A program made the position numbers and the translations under genes. Source: Aurantiacibacter poecillastricola (lineage in GTDB: Bacteria; Pseudomonadota; Alphaproteobacteria; Sphingomonadales; Sphingomonadaceae). Taken from it: a stretch of 64,000 nt of DNA. Below the pieces are notes generated by a model. It ran no database searches and had not been told where the DNA came from. It saw nothing but the letters and a program-made list of their open reading frames with translations. Position 1 is the first letter of the stretch. Every line of letters starts with the position of its first letter. The stretch lies in the NCBI RefSeq assembly GCF_030730945.1, contig NZ_JAVAMS010000001.1:1-64000 (forward strand), read 5' to 3'. This document shows, piece by piece, positions 53,568-62,838 of this stretch.

Positions 53568-54745
53568 TGCGTATCGGGGTCCTCACCTTCCACTCCAGCC
53601 GCAACTTCGGTGCAAACCTGCAGACGCTGGCGACGCAGGAAATGCTGCGCAAGCTGGGGCAAGAGCCGGTCGTGGTGAACTTCGTCGACAAGGCGAAGCT
53701 CGAATCCTTCGCCAAGCTCGTCTCCCCCGAACAAGTGGCCGAGCACGAGGCCTTCGCGAAGCGCTATTACAACCTCTCGCCCGAACTGAACACGGTAGAA
53801 GCGGTGGGCGACTATGTGCGCGGGGAGCTGGACGGCGTGGTGAGCGGCTCGGACGCGGTGTTTCGCATGGCGACGCCCTATGAACCCAAGCGCGTCGCCA
53901 AGCGGCTGCTGGGCCGCTCCAACCCCTACGAGGCGTTCAGCTGGGCCGACCGGGTGCCGCCCTATTTCCTGCCGTTCGATGCGCCCGGCGTGATCAAGGG
54001 TACCATCGCTGCATCCTCTCGCGGAACGTCGTTCTATTACCTCAAGCCGCGCATGATGCGCGAAGTCGGCTCGGCGCTGCGCGATTTCGATTTCATCACC
54101 GTGCGGGACGACTGGACCGCGCGGCTGGTGCGCTGGCTCTCGCGCGGGAAGGCCCAGCCGCTGATCAGCCCGGATCCCGCCTTCGGCCTCAACGCCGCCT
54201 TCGACCTGCCGGAAGACGAGAAGCCGAAGCAGGACCTGTCCGATGTCATCCTGCTCAATGGCGAGTTCGACGAGGCGTGGCTCAGGCGCATGGTCGCGGC
54301 GATCAAGGCCCGCGGCTACCGGGCGATGACGCTCGCCAACCCGGCGGAAAAGGACCGCTTCGATTTCACCGACGGCGCACTCGACCTGCCGATGTCGCCG
54401 CTCACCTGGTATGCCAGCCTTGCCTCCTGCGCGGGCTTCATCGGCATGCGCTTCCATGCCTTCGTCTCCTGCGTCGCCAACAACACGCCGGTGGTGACGA
54501 TGGACGTGACGCCCAAGCGCCTGGGCAGGGGCGATCCGCGCAATCCGAACAACGACCTCTCGCGCCGCGCGGGTATTTCCGACAGGTATTTCCACCGCAG
54601 CGATCTCATGCAGACCGATGCCGAGCGGGTGCTCGAGGTGTTGTTCGACAAGCAGACACAGGCGAAGGCCGATGCCTACGCCGCTGCCGCGCCCGATCTG
54701 CTGTTCGGGCATCTCATTCGCTTCGAGCAGCTGGCCGGGTCATGA
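53567..54745 (+). CDS. Polysaccharide pyruvyl transferase family protein
   Basis: A 392-residue protein with the family start M-R-I-G-V-L-T-F-H-S-S-R-N-F-G-A-N-L-Q and the distal S-C-A-G-F-I-G-M-R-F-H-A-F segment, where the His is probably catalytic. CsaB/GumL-type enzymes transfer pyruvate from phosphoenolpyruvate to form a ketal on a sugar, which adds negative charge. The ATG shares one base with the upstream stop and the gene overlaps the methyltransferase by 4 bases. It may act on the lipid-linked unit before flipping. Confidence 0.92.
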   Translation: MRIGVLTFHSSRNFGANLQTLATQEMLRKLGQEPVVVNFVDKAKLESFAKLVSPEQVAEHEAFAKRYYNLSPELNTVEAVGDYVRGELDGVVSGSDAVFRMATPYEPKRVAKRLLGRSNPYEAFSWADRVPPYFLPFDAPGVIKGTIAASSRGTSFYYLKPRMMREVGSALRDFDFITVRDDWTARLVRWLSRGKAQPLISPDPAFGLNAAFDLPEDEKPKQDLSDVILLNGEFDEAWLRRMVAAIKARGYRAMTLANPAEKDRFDFTDGALDLPMSPLTWYASLASCAGFIGMRFHAFVSCVANNTPVVTMDVTPKRLGRGDPRNPNNDLSRRAGISDRYFHRSDLMQTDAERVLEVLFDKQTQAKADAYAAAAPDLLFGHLIRFEQLAGS

Positions 54746-55440
54746 AGGAATTGCCAATGGGCGAGCACGACGTCGCATCGACATACCAGGGCGAAAAAGG
54801 CGAGGCCTATTTCGAAGGCCGCGGCCAGGACAAGCTGCTGCACCTGGGCTACCATTTGCAGGCGGCCTACTACCTGCCGCACCTCTCACGCGAGATGGAC
54901 GTGCTCGATTTCGGCTGCGGCAACGGCTCGATGGCCGCGGTGCTGCGCGATCACGTCGCCAGCATCGAGGGGCTGGAAGTGAACGACAAGCCGCGCGAAC
55001 TGGCCCGCGAGACCTTCGGCCTGACGGTCTACGACAAGCTCGCCGCCATCCCGGACGACAAGCGATACGACGCCATCGTCTCCAACCACGTGATCGAGCA
55101 TGTGCCGCACCCGATCGAGGTGTTGCAGATGCTGGGCCGCCACCTGAAACCCGGCGGCAAGCTGGTGATCATGGTGCCGATCGAGGATTTCCGCGCCCGT
55201 CGCAATGCCGACTGGAAAGCGCCGGACATCAACCAGCACCTGCACACCTGGGCGCCGCTGCAATTCGCCAACACCCTGCGCGAGGCGGGCTTTACCCCGC
55301 AGGTGGTGGACGTCGTGAACAGCGCCTGGTCGCCCAAACTGTTCTTCCTCGGCAAGGGCATGCTGCAATCGCTCGCCGGGCGCCTGCTCGCCACCGTCAC
55401 GCGCCGACGCCAGATCCTCGCCGTCGCCACGAAGGGCTAG
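54742..55440 (+). CDS. SAM-dependent methyltransferase
   Basis: A 232-residue class I methyltransferase; the true start is the ATG at 54742, which overlaps the pyruvyltransferase stop. Motif I is V-L-D-F-G-C-G-N-G-S and the acidic residue after strand 2 is in L-E-V-N-D-K. The later S-N-H-V-I-E-H-V-P-H-P and L-K-P-G-G-K-L-V-I-M-V-P segments are typical of the Methyltransf_11/23 group. A target on a sugar hydroxyl of the locus B glycan is likely but not shown. Confidence 0.92.
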   Translation: MKELPMGEHDVASTYQGEKGEAYFEGRGQDKLLHLGYHLQAAYYLPHLSREMDVLDFGCGNGSMAAVLRDHVASIEGLEVNDKPRELARETFGLTVYDKLAAIPDDKRYDAIVSNHVIEHVPHPIEVLQMLGRHLKPGGKLVIMVPIEDFRARRNADWKAPDINQHLHTWAPLQFANTLREAGFTPQVVDVVNSAWSPKLFFLGKGMLQSLAGRLLATVTRRRQILAVATKG

Positions 55441-55447
55441 ACGCGCC

Positions 55448-56602
55448 ATGATCGCGCCCGTCGCGAAAATGAACAACCAGCAGCTGCATTCGCTCGACAT
55501 GCTGCGCGGGATCGCCGCCCTCATGGTGGCGATGTATCACTGCGGCTGGCTCATGATCGCGACGCCGCTCGATATCGTTCGCAATGCCGGGCTGATGGTG
55601 GATTTCTTCTTCGTGCTGTCGGGCTTCGTCATTGCCTATTGCTACGACGGGCGGCTGGGCGAGAACGGGCCGATCCGCGCCTTCATGGCCAAGCGGTTCT
55701 GGCGGCTGTGGCCGCTCCACCTCGCCACGATGCTGGCTTTCATCGGGATCGAGGTGCTGCGCCTCGGTTTCGAGATCCAGCAGGGCACGCAGCTTTCCCC
55801 GCCTGCTTTCGGCGAAGGCTACGCGCTGGCGATCATCGCCAACATCCTTTTGCTGCATTCGACCGGGCTGTTTCCCAGCGTGCCGGATATCAACGCGGTC
55901 AGCTGGTCGATCAGCGTGGAGTTCTACACCTATTTCATCTTCGCGCTCGTCTCGTTGACCGGGCGACTGCGCCTCGCAATCTTCGCTGCCCTTGCCTTCG
56001 CCTCGGCAGCACTCCTCTACATCTGGCACGGGCGACTGACAGGTGAGGCGACCACCTTTGGCCTGCTGCGCTGCCTCTACAGCTTCGGCCTCGGCTTCAT
56101 CACCTTCCGCCTGTTCAGCGTGCTGCGCCCGGCCTCGCAGCCGCGATCGGGGATCCTCTATGCCGTGGGGCTTGGCCTGCTGCTGTTCCTCGGCGGCTGG
56201 TTCATCGGTTTTGCAGGCAAGACCATATGGGAAATCGTCGTCCCCCCGCTCTTCGCGCTTGCCGTCCTGGCGCTGGCGCTAGCGGAGAAGCCGGGCGATT
56301 TCGAAAGTCCGGCGTTCGCCCCGCTCAAGTGGCTGGGGAAAGTCTCCTATTCGATCTACATGGTGCATCTCGCGATCAACTGGTTCTTCGTGCAATTCCT
56401 GCGCGTGGTCCTCGATTGGCCGGCCAGCGGCGCTTATGACGGGATGGAGAAGCTGGACGGCGGCGCGCTTGCAGGAAACCTCTGGTTCGCGGCCTACCTG
56501 CTCGCCGTGCTGGTAGTCAGCGGGCTTACCTTCCACTTCATCGAGAACCGTTTCCGCCGCGGCCTGCGCCAAAGTCCGCCATCGCGGGAGGTCGCCGCGT
56601 GA
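55448..56602 (+). CDS. Acyltransferase 3 family (OafA-like), locus B
   Basis: A 384-residue membrane O-acyltransferase with about ten helices. The family signature H-S-L-D-M-L-R-G-I-A-A-L-M-V-A-M-Y-H contains the conserved Arg and His. The V-D-F-F-F-V-L-S-G-F-V-I and Y-S-I-Y-M-V-H segments are also present. It probably acetylates the locus B glycan. Met8 could be the real start. It overlaps the next GT4 gene by 4 bases. Confidence 0.92.
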   Translation: MIAPVAKMNNQQLHSLDMLRGIAALMVAMYHCGWLMIATPLDIVRNAGLMVDFFFVLSGFVIAYCYDGRLGENGPIRAFMAKRFWRLWPLHLATMLAFIGIEVLRLGFEIQQGTQLSPPAFGEGYALAIIANILLLHSTGLFPSVPDINAVSWSISVEFYTYFIFALVSLTGRLRLAIFAALAFASAALLYIWHGRLTGEATTFGLLRCLYSFGLGFITFRLFSVLRPASQPRSGILYAVGLGLLLFLGGWFIGFAGKTIWEIVVPPLFALAVLALALAEKPGDFESPAFAPLKWLGKVSYSIYMVHLAINWFFVQFLRVVLDWPASGAYDGMEKLDGGALAGNLWFAAYLLAVLVVSGLTFHFIENRFRRGLRQSPPSREVAA

Positions 56603-57768
56603 AGATCGCCTGGGTCACCCGCTCCTTCCTCGACTATCGCATCCCCGTCTTCCGCGAATTGGACCGGATGACGGACGGCAACCTCCATCTCACCTTCTCG
56701 GGCAGCTACGTGCCCGAAAGCGTCACCGCCAAGGCCGTGCATGCGCTTGGCGAACGGGCCTATCCTCTGACCGGAGAGATGCAGATCGGCGGAGAGGACC
56801 AGCACCACCTCGCCAATCGCAACGTTTCGCTGCGCTGGCAGCCGGGCCTTGTGAAACACATTACCAGCCTCGATCCCGATGTGATCGTGGCGGACGGCTT
56901 CTTCAAATGGACCCTGCCCGCGATCCTGCACCGCCTGCGCTACGGCACGCCGCTCGTCATCGCCTATGAACGCACCCGGCATACCGAGCGCAATGCACAA
57001 GGCGTGCGCACGCTCTACCGCAAGCAGGTGGTGAAGCTGGCCGATGCGATGGATTGCAGCGGCGAGTTATGCCGGGAATACACGGTCCGCGATCTCGGCA
57101 TGGATCCGGCGCGCATCACGACCGGCCATATGAGCGCCGATACCGAAGGGCTGGAAGCCGCGGCCGATGCGCTGACGCCCCCCATGCGCGAGGCAAAGCG
57201 CGGCGAACTCGGGCTGTCGGGCGTGGCGTTTCTCTATGTCGGTCGGCTGGACGAGCGGAAAGGCATACGCGAACTGCTCGATGGCTGGGCAGCCGCCGGG
57301 TTCGCCGCTGGCGAGGCCACGCTGCTGCTGGTGGGTGACGGTCCCTTGCGCGCCGAAATGGAGGCGCGCGTCGCCGATATGCGTGGCGTGAAATTCGCAG
57401 GCCGCGTGGCCTATGACGAGCTGCCGCCCTATTACGCCGCTGCCGATGCATTCGTCATCAGCACGCTGGAAGACAACTGGTCGCTCGTCGTGCCCGAGGC
57501 GATGGCGACGGGCTTGCCGATACTCAGTTCGGTGCACAACGGGTGCTGGCCGGAACTCGTCCGTCCCGAAAATGGCTGGACTTTCGCGCCCGAAAATACA
57601 AACGAACTGGCTTCCGCCCTGCGAGCGGCACAATCGCAAGGAAGGGATGCGCTGGCAGCCATGGGCCGCAAGTCCCGCGAGATCGTGAGCGGCTTCGGCC
57701 CGACAAACGCAGCCCGATCCATTATCGAGGCATGCAGGATCGCCATGGCACATCGAGGAGCGCGGTAA
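56599..57768 (+). CDS. GT4 glycosyltransferase (locus B, first)
   Basis: A 389-residue GT-B enzyme with a GTG start overlapping the acyltransferase stop. The donor site has F-L-Y-V-G-R-L-D-E-R-K-G-I-R-E-L and the retaining-type V-V-P-E-A-M-A-T-G. The acidic residue usually found before the P-E-A segment is in S-T-L-E-D-N-W-S. It lies directly before the polymerase-like gene. The specific donor is unknown. Confidence 0.9.
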   Translation: MKIAWVTRSFLDYRIPVFRELDRMTDGNLHLTFSGSYVPESVTAKAVHALGERAYPLTGEMQIGGEDQHHLANRNVSLRWQPGLVKHITSLDPDVIVADGFFKWTLPAILHRLRYGTPLVIAYERTRHTERNAQGVRTLYRKQVVKLADAMDCSGELCREYTVRDLGMDPARITTGHMSADTEGLEAAADALTPPMREAKRGELGLSGVAFLYVGRLDERKGIRELLDGWAAAGFAAGEATLLLVGDGPLRAEMEARVADMRGVKFAGRVAYDELPPYYAAADAFVISTLEDNWSLVVPEAMATGLPILSSVHNGCWPELVRPENGWTFAPENTNELASALRAAQSQGRDALAAMGRKSREIVSGFGPTNAARSIIEACRIAMAHRGAR

Positions 57769-59028
57769 ATGCGGATCACGCTGACAAGGATCGTGGACTT
57801 TGCCCTGTGGGTGCTGGTGCTGCTGGCGCTGATGCGCACCACCGTGCTCGTGCGCCAGCGCGACACCAGCGAGTTCGACGCCATCGACACCTCGGCGACC
57901 TTTGCCGTGATCCTCGTTGGCACCATGCTCGTCCTGCTTGTCCTGCATCCCCGCAGCCGCCGCACGCTGGTTGGCCTTGGCCAGTCATCCGCCGCCTTCC
58001 TGGTCGCCTATCTGGCCTATGCGGCGCTCAGCGCGCTCTGGTCGGCAAACCCGGCCTACTCCCTGTTCCGCGCGGGAGAGGTAATGGCGATGTTCGGCGC
58101 ACTTTTCGTGCTGATGGAAGGGATATCGGACTGGCGCCGGGCGGAGCGGGTCATGCTGATCGTGCTGATGACGGTGACGCTGCTGTCGCTGGCGCAGCGC
58201 ATCCTCTTTCACGGCATCAGCATCGGCGGCCTGCATACCAATATCTACACCGTCAGCGCGGGCATGGGCTTCCTCTATTCCCTTGCCGAGAGCCTGCGCG
58301 CAGATCCGCTTCGGCAGGCCATGCTGCGGCGCTGGGCGGGGGTGTTCTTCCTGCTCGCCGTCCTTGGCACCAGCGCGGGTTCCAACATCGCCATCGCCAT
58401 CGGCATGCTGATCCTCCTCCCGTTCCTTTCCAAGAGCAAGCTCTTCGTCATTCCGGTGGGGCTCGCCTGCCTCGGCGTCGTCGTCATCATGGGGACGAGC
58501 GAGCAATTGCTCTCCACCACGATGCTGTCGGGCCGCTCGCTCGATGAAGTGCAGACCCTGACGGGGCGCACCCATTTATGGAGTGCCTATTGGCGGGCTT
58601 TCCTCGAACAGCCCTGGGTCGGCCAGGGCTTCGCCATCATCGCGCGGCTCGGCGACCAGTACGGCACCTTTGCCACCACCAACGCGCATAACGGCTTCAT
58701 CGAGGCGCTGGCCGGGCTCGGCGTCATCGGGTTTGCCCTGCTGGCGTTCTATTCGGCGCGGCTCCTGCTCGAGACGATTGCCGCCAACCATGCCAGGATC
58801 GCAGGTGGCCTTGGCTGCTTCGTAGCGCTGGTGATGATGCAGGTGAACAACAATTCCAAGTCGATCCTGGGGGGCGGGTACGACCCGACTATCATCGGGG
58901 TGTTCGCCATGCTCGCCTTCTTCCACGTCTTTACCCTGCGCGCCATGAAGGCGCAGAGGGCCGCGCTGCGACAGGAAGCCGCAAGCGATCCCGTCGCATC
59001 CGGGGACGCGATGCCCGCGCGGCCATGA
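57769..59028 (+). CDS. Wzy-like polymerase / O-antigen ligase-family protein (locus B, second)
   Basis: A 419-residue polytopic membrane protein with ten to twelve helices. The periplasmic loop holds L-T-G-R-T-H-L-W-S-A-Y-W, P-W-V-G-Q-G-F-A and T-N-A-H-N-G-F-I-E-A-L-A-G-L-G, the Wzy_C signature. This is the third such protein in the window and the second of locus B. One may polymerise and the other may ligate or serve a different glycan. It starts on the base after the GT4 stop and overlaps the next GT4 by 4 bases. Confidence 0.92.
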   Translation: MRITLTRIVDFALWVLVLLALMRTTVLVRQRDTSEFDAIDTSATFAVILVGTMLVLLVLHPRSRRTLVGLGQSSAAFLVAYLAYAALSALWSANPAYSLFRAGEVMAMFGALFVLMEGISDWRRAERVMLIVLMTVTLLSLAQRILFHGISIGGLHTNIYTVSAGMGFLYSLAESLRADPLRQAMLRRWAGVFFLLAVLGTSAGSNIAIAIGMLILLPFLSKSKLFVIPVGLACLGVVVIMGTSEQLLSTTMLSGRSLDEVQTLTGRTHLWSAYWRAFLEQPWVGQGFAIIARLGDQYGTFATTNAHNGFIEALAGLGVIGFALLAFYSARLLLETIAANHARIAGGLGCFVALVMMQVNNNSKSILGGGYDPTIIGVFAMLAFFHVFTLRAMKAQRAALRQEAASDPVASGDAMPARP

Positions 59029-60197
59029 AGCTGCTGTTCGTCCACAACAGGTATGGCAAGCGCAGCGGCGAGGAGATCATGCTTGATCGCATCGTCGAGC
59101 TGCTGCGAGCCCGTGGACACGACGTCGATACGTGGTTTGCAGATAGCGCCGATATCGAGGGTGTATCGGGCAAGCTCGGCGCGGCGGCATCGGGCATCTG
59201 TTCGCCCTCCTCTCGCAGGGCCATCGCCAGCAGGATCGCGCAGGATCGGCCCGATATCGTCCAGGTGCAGAACCTCTATCCGCTGATTTCGCCCGCAGTG
59301 CTGCCGGTAATCGCCGAAGCGGGCGTGCCCATCGTCATGCGTCTTTCCAACTACCGCCTCGTCTGCCCCAATGGCCTGTTTCTCAGCCACGGCCAGGTTT
59401 GCGAGGCATGCTCCGGCGGGAAGGAATGGAACTGCGTGGCGAAGAACTGCGAGAACGATCTCTTCAAGTCCGCCGCCTACGCCGCGCGGAACGCCTTCGC
59501 GCGCAGGCAGGGCTATTACCGCGACAACGTGACACGCTATTACGCGCAGACCGAATTCCAGCGCTCCATCCTCGTGCGCGACGGCTATCCGGCAGACCGC
59601 ATCGACGTCATCCCCAACATGATCGACGTACCCGAAGACGCGCCGGAGTGGACGCCGGGAAGCTATGTCGGCTTCGTCGGACGGCTAAGTCACGAAAAGG
59701 GCATCGATACGCTGCTGGCCGCTGCCCGGCGGACGCCGGACGTGCGGTATAAGCTTGCCGGCAGCCTCGGCGCCTACGAGGGGCGCAGCGATATTCCCGG
59801 CAATGTCGAGCTGCTCGGCAATCTCGAGCCTGACGAACTGGCGCGTTTCTACCGCGAGGCGGCGCTCATCGCCGTGCCCAGCATCTGGTACGAAGGCTTC
59901 CCCGGCGTCATGATCGAGGCGATGCGCAATGCGCGCCCGCTGGTCGTCTCGGATATAGGCGGCCTGCCCGAGATCGTCGGCGGCGGGCGGGCGGGCGTGC
60001 TGGTTCCTCCGCACGACGACCTTGCCCTCTCCCAGGCCATCGCAACCCTGCTGGCCGACGTCGAAAAGCGCCGCGAGCTGGGCGAGGCGGGCTTTGCGCG
60101 GGTGAAGCGCGAATATACGCGCGACCTGTACTACCAGCGTCTGATGGCCACTTATGAGCGGGCATTGTCGGGCAAGCAGCAAGGCGCCCCGCGATGA
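59025..60197 (+). CDS. GT4 glycosyltransferase (locus B, second)
   Basis: A 390-residue GT-B enzyme. The N-terminal half has H-N-R-Y-G-K-R-S-G-E-E-I-M-L and R-L-S-N-Y-R-L-V-C-P-N-G, with a Cys-rich insertion (C-E-A-C-S-G-G, W-N-C-V-A-K-N-C) seen in some GT4 enzymes. The donor half has F-V-G-R-L-S-H-E-K-G and W-Y-E-G-F-P-G-V-M-I-E-A-M. Four clustered cysteines could bind a metal. Overlaps of 4 bases on both sides place it firmly in the operon. Confidence 0.93.
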   Translation: MKLLFVHNRYGKRSGEEIMLDRIVELLRARGHDVDTWFADSADIEGVSGKLGAAASGICSPSSRRAIASRIAQDRPDIVQVQNLYPLISPAVLPVIAEAGVPIVMRLSNYRLVCPNGLFLSHGQVCEACSGGKEWNCVAKNCENDLFKSAAYAARNAFARRQGYYRDNVTRYYAQTEFQRSILVRDGYPADRIDVIPNMIDVPEDAPEWTPGSYVGFVGRLSHEKGIDTLLAAARRTPDVRYKLAGSLGAYEGRSDIPGNVELLGNLEPDELARFYREAALIAVPSIWYEGFPGVMIEAMRNARPLVVSDIGGLPEIVGGGRAGVLVPPHDDLALSQAIATLLADVEKRRELGEAGFARVKREYTRDLYYQRLMATYERALSGKQQGAPR

Positions 60198-60952
60198 GCC
60201 TGCCTACCGAACGCATTCTTGGATACGACTTCTGCACCCTGCCCGCTGCCGGGCTGGCGCCGCACGTCGCTGCTTGGCTCGAGGCCCAGGATGGCAAGGC
60301 GCGACACATCGCCTGCGTGAACCCTCATTCGATCGTGGTCGCGCTCGATGACGCGGCGTTCCGTCACGCCCTGCACCGGGCGGACATGACGGTGCCCGAT
60401 GGCGTCGGCATCGTCCTCGCATCGAAATTCCAAGGGGGAACTATCGCCGAGCGAGTGACGGGTTTCGACGTCTTCCAGCTTACCTGCCGGCTGGTGAACG
60501 ATCGCGCGGGGAAAGTCATGTTTCTCGGATCGTCGGAGGACGTGTTGGCGATTATCGCCGAGAAGATGGCCCGCGACTTTCCAGCCATCACCGTGGAAAC
60601 CTACTCCCCGCCCTACAAGTCCGCCTTTTCGGACGAGGACAACGCCGCGATGCACCGGGCCGTGAACACCTTCAGGCCGGACGTGCTGTGGGTAGGCATG
60701 ACTGCGCCCAAGCAGGAGAAATGGGTCGAGGGCAACCGCGCGAAGCTCGATACGCGCATGATCGGTTCGATCGGCGCGGTGTTCGATTTCTATGCCGGGC
60801 GGATCAAACGGCCGGCCAGGGTTTGGCGCGATCTCGGTCTCGAATGGCTGCCGCGCCTGGTGGGCGAGCCGCGGCGTCTCTGGCGCCGCATGGGCATCTC
60901 CGCACCGATCTTCGTGGCAGAAGTGGTGAAGGACCGCTTCCGCCGCAAATAG
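60194..60952 (+). CDS. WecB/TagA/CpsF family glycosyltransferase (GT26)
   Basis: A 252-residue GT26 enzyme. The family motif V-P-D-G-V-G-I-V near residue 63 and the G-M-T-A-P-K-Q-E-K-W segment with G-S-I-G-A-V-F-D-F-Y are clear. These enzymes add the second sugar (for example ManNAc, ManNAcA or Glc) to undecaprenyl-diphosphate-linked sugar. A separate initiating transferase for locus B is not seen in the window, so either the fusion of locus A or a gene elsewhere supplies it. It is the last gene of the locus B operon. Confidence 0.94.
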   Translation: MSLPTERILGYDFCTLPAAGLAPHVAAWLEAQDGKARHIACVNPHSIVVALDDAAFRHALHRADMTVPDGVGIVLASKFQGGTIAERVTGFDVFQLTCRLVNDRAGKVMFLGSSEDVLAIIAEKMARDFPAITVETYSPPYKSAFSDEDNAAMHRAVNTFRPDVLWVGMTAPKQEKWVEGNRAKLDTRMIGSIGAVFDFYAGRIKRPARVWRDLGLEWLPRLVGEPRRLWRRMGISAPIFVAEVVKDRFRRK

Positions 60953-60960
60953 GCATTTAT

Positions 60961-60980
60961 CCGCCGCGCGAAGGCGGTTT
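60961..60980 (+). terminator. Weak terminator-like hairpin after locus B operon
   Basis: CCGCC (60961-60965) and GGCGG (60973-60977) form a short GC stem around a 7-base loop and are followed by only three T's. It lies just after the operon's last stop. It is suggestive, but the stem and U tract are both short. Confidence 0.35.
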
Positions 60981-61059
60981 GCCGATTGACCCGGGCGCCC
61001 GGTTGCACCAAAGAGCGGATGTCTGTCGATTCGCATATGTGAAATGTGGTCGGCTGGGC

Positions 61060-61276
61060 GCGCGGGAGAGTGTTCTGTCCCGCAGGCAGATCCGCCGAAG
61101 GAGCAACCGCCCCGGAAACTCTCAGGCGAACAGGACCGCGCGGCCAGTCCAGGTACTCTGGCAGTCACTCTGGAAAGCGTTCCGGATCTCGTATCCGGGG
61201 CCACCGAAGGGGTAAGCGCTCGTTTCCTTCCGGGGAACAAGCGACAAGTCTCTCAGGTTCAAAAAGACAGAGGGGG
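61060..61276 (+). ncRNA. Tandem glycine riboswitch upstream of gcvT
   Basis: Two glycine-aptamer-like units are visible. The first (about 61062-61137) runs from GCGGGAGAG through CCGCCGAAGGAGCAACC to CTCTCAGGCGAACAGGACC. The second (about 61157-61275) runs from CTCTGGAAAGCG through CCACCGAAGGGGTAAGC to CTCTCAGGTTCAAAAAGACAGAG. The conserved CCGAAGGxG(C/T)AA and CTCTCAGG...A-GAC elements match the known glycine riboswitch class. It sits about 57 bases before gcvT, so it should turn on glycine cleavage when glycine is plentiful. I see no classical terminator after it, which suggests translational control. Confidence 0.93.
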
Positions 61277-61332
61277 CATGGCTGAAGGACCCGATGACCG
61301 GGCACCGGAAAGCCGCGCCTGAGGACCTGTCC

Positions 61333-62457
61333 ATGACCGATTCCGAACTCGCCGAAACCGAAACAGCCACGCTGCCGCTCGACCAATGGCACCGCGAGCA
61401 GGGTGCGCGCATGGTGCCCTTCGCAGGCTACCGGATGCCGATCCAGTATGAAGGCATCGTTGCCGAGCACGACTGGACGCGCAACCACGCGAGCCTGTTC
61501 GACGTCAGCCATATGGGCCAGCTTGCCGTGTCCGGCGAAAAGGCCGCGCAGGAATTGGAGAAACTGCTCCCCGCCGATATCGCCACCCTGCCCGTCGGCC
61601 AGATGCGCTATTCGTTGCTGCTGACCGAGGCAGGCGGCATCATCGACGACCTGATCGTGACCAATACCGGCTCGACCTATGCACTGGTTGTGAACGGCGC
61701 GTGCAAGTGGGACGACATCGCCCATCTACGCGAGCACCTGGACGACGACATCACCCTCACCCATTACGACGATTTCGCGCTCCTCGCCTTGCAAGGGCCG
61801 GAAGCGGCAGCGGTGCTGGAGGAGCTGGTGCCGGGCGTGGCAAAGCTCACTTTCATGCGCGCGGGCCTGTTCAAATTCGGGGGCGAACACCTCTGGGTCA
61901 GCCGCGCGGGCTATACCGGCGAGGACGGCTTCGAGATCGCCGTCCACGAAAAGCATGTTCGCGAGCTGGCCGATGCTCTTGCGGCGGACGAGCGGGTGAA
62001 GCCCGCGGGTCTGGGCGCGCGCGACAGCCTGCGCCTCGAGGCGGGCCTGCCGCTCTACGGCCACGACCTCACCACCGAAACGGACCCGGTCAGCGCCGGT
62101 CTGTCCTTCGCACTCGCCAAATCCCGGCGCGAAAGTGGCGGCTATATGGGACACCCTGCCAGCATGGTCCGGCTCGAACAGGGCGGAACCGCCAGCCGCC
62201 GCGTCGGGCTCGCGCTCGAAGGGCGTCTGCCTGCCCGCGAGGGTGCGCAGGTCTTCGCCGGGAACGCCCTTGTCGGCACCGTCACCAGCGGCGGCTTCTC
62301 GCCCACGCTCGACCACCCCGTCGCCATGGCCATGGTCGAGACCGAATACGCCCAAACCGGCACCGAATTGCATATCGAGGTGCGCGGCAAGCGTCTGCCC
62401 GCGTGCGTCGTGCCCCTGCCCTTCGTACCCCACAAATATGTCCGCAAAGGAAGCTGA
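61333..62457 (+). CDS. gcvT: Glycine cleavage system T protein (aminomethyltransferase)
   Basis: A 374-residue folate-dependent enzyme that releases ammonia from the H-protein-bound aminomethyl group and makes methylene-tetrahydrofolate. I prefer the ATG at 61333, with GAGGA 7 bases upstream, to 61294, which lies closer to the riboswitch. The start [20 protein letters not shown], the F-D-V-S-H-M-G-Q segment and [10 protein letters not shown] are diagnostic. It is the first gene of the riboswitch-controlled gcv operon. Confidence 0.97.
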   Translation: MTDSELAETETATLPLDQWHREQGARMVPFAGYRMPIQYEGIVAEHDWTRNHASLFDVSHMGQLAVSGEKAAQELEKLLPADIATLPVGQMRYSLLLTEAGGIIDDLIVTNTGSTYALVVNGACKWDDIAHLREHLDDDITLTHYDDFALLALQGPEAAAVLEELVPGVAKLTFMRAGLFKFGGEHLWVSRAGYTGEDGFEIAVHEKHVRELADALAADERVKPAGLGARDSLRLEAGLPLYGHDLTTETDPVSAGLSFALAKSRRESGGYMGHPASMVRLEQGGTASRRVGLALEGRLPAREGAQVFAGNALVGTVTSGGFSPTLDHPVAMAMVETEYAQTGTELHIEVRGKRLPACVVPLPFVPHKYVRKGS

Positions 62458-62458
62458 G

Positions 62459-62833
62459 ATGCCTCGCTACTTCACCGAAGAACATGAATGGATCGACGTC
62501 GAGGGCGACAGCGCCACCATCGGCATCACCGATTACGCGCAGGAGCAGCTGGGCGATATCGTCTTCGTCGAGGTGCCCGAGAAAGGCACCGAGCTCGACA
62601 AGGGCGCCGAGGCCGCCGTAGTCGAGAGCGTGAAGGCGGCGAGCGATGTCTTCTCGCCCATCTCCGGCACGGTCACCGTAGGGAATGCAGCGCTGGAGGA
62701 AGAGCCCGAACTGGTGAACTCCAGCCCCGAGGAAGACGGCTGGTTCTTCAAGCTCACCGTGTCCGACGCCGCAGAGCTCGAAGGCCTGATGGACGAGGAT
62801 GCCTACAAGACATACTGCGAAGGGCTCGACTAA
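62459..62833 (+). CDS. gcvH: Glycine cleavage system H protein
   Basis: A 124-residue lipoyl carrier protein; the ATG at 62459 is 1 base after the gcvT stop. The lipoylated Lys59 is in [11 protein letters not shown], and the Y-F-T-E-E-H-E-W and [16 protein letters not shown] segments are typical. It shuttles the aminomethyl group between the P, T and L proteins. Confidence 0.97.
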   Translation: MPRYFTEEHEWIDVEGDSATIGITDYAQEQLGDIVFVEVPEKGTELDKGAEAAVVESVKAASDVFSPISGTVTVGNAALEEEPELVNSSPEEDGWFFKLTVSDAAELEGLMDEDAYKTYCEGLD

Positions 62834-62838
62834 GGCAT

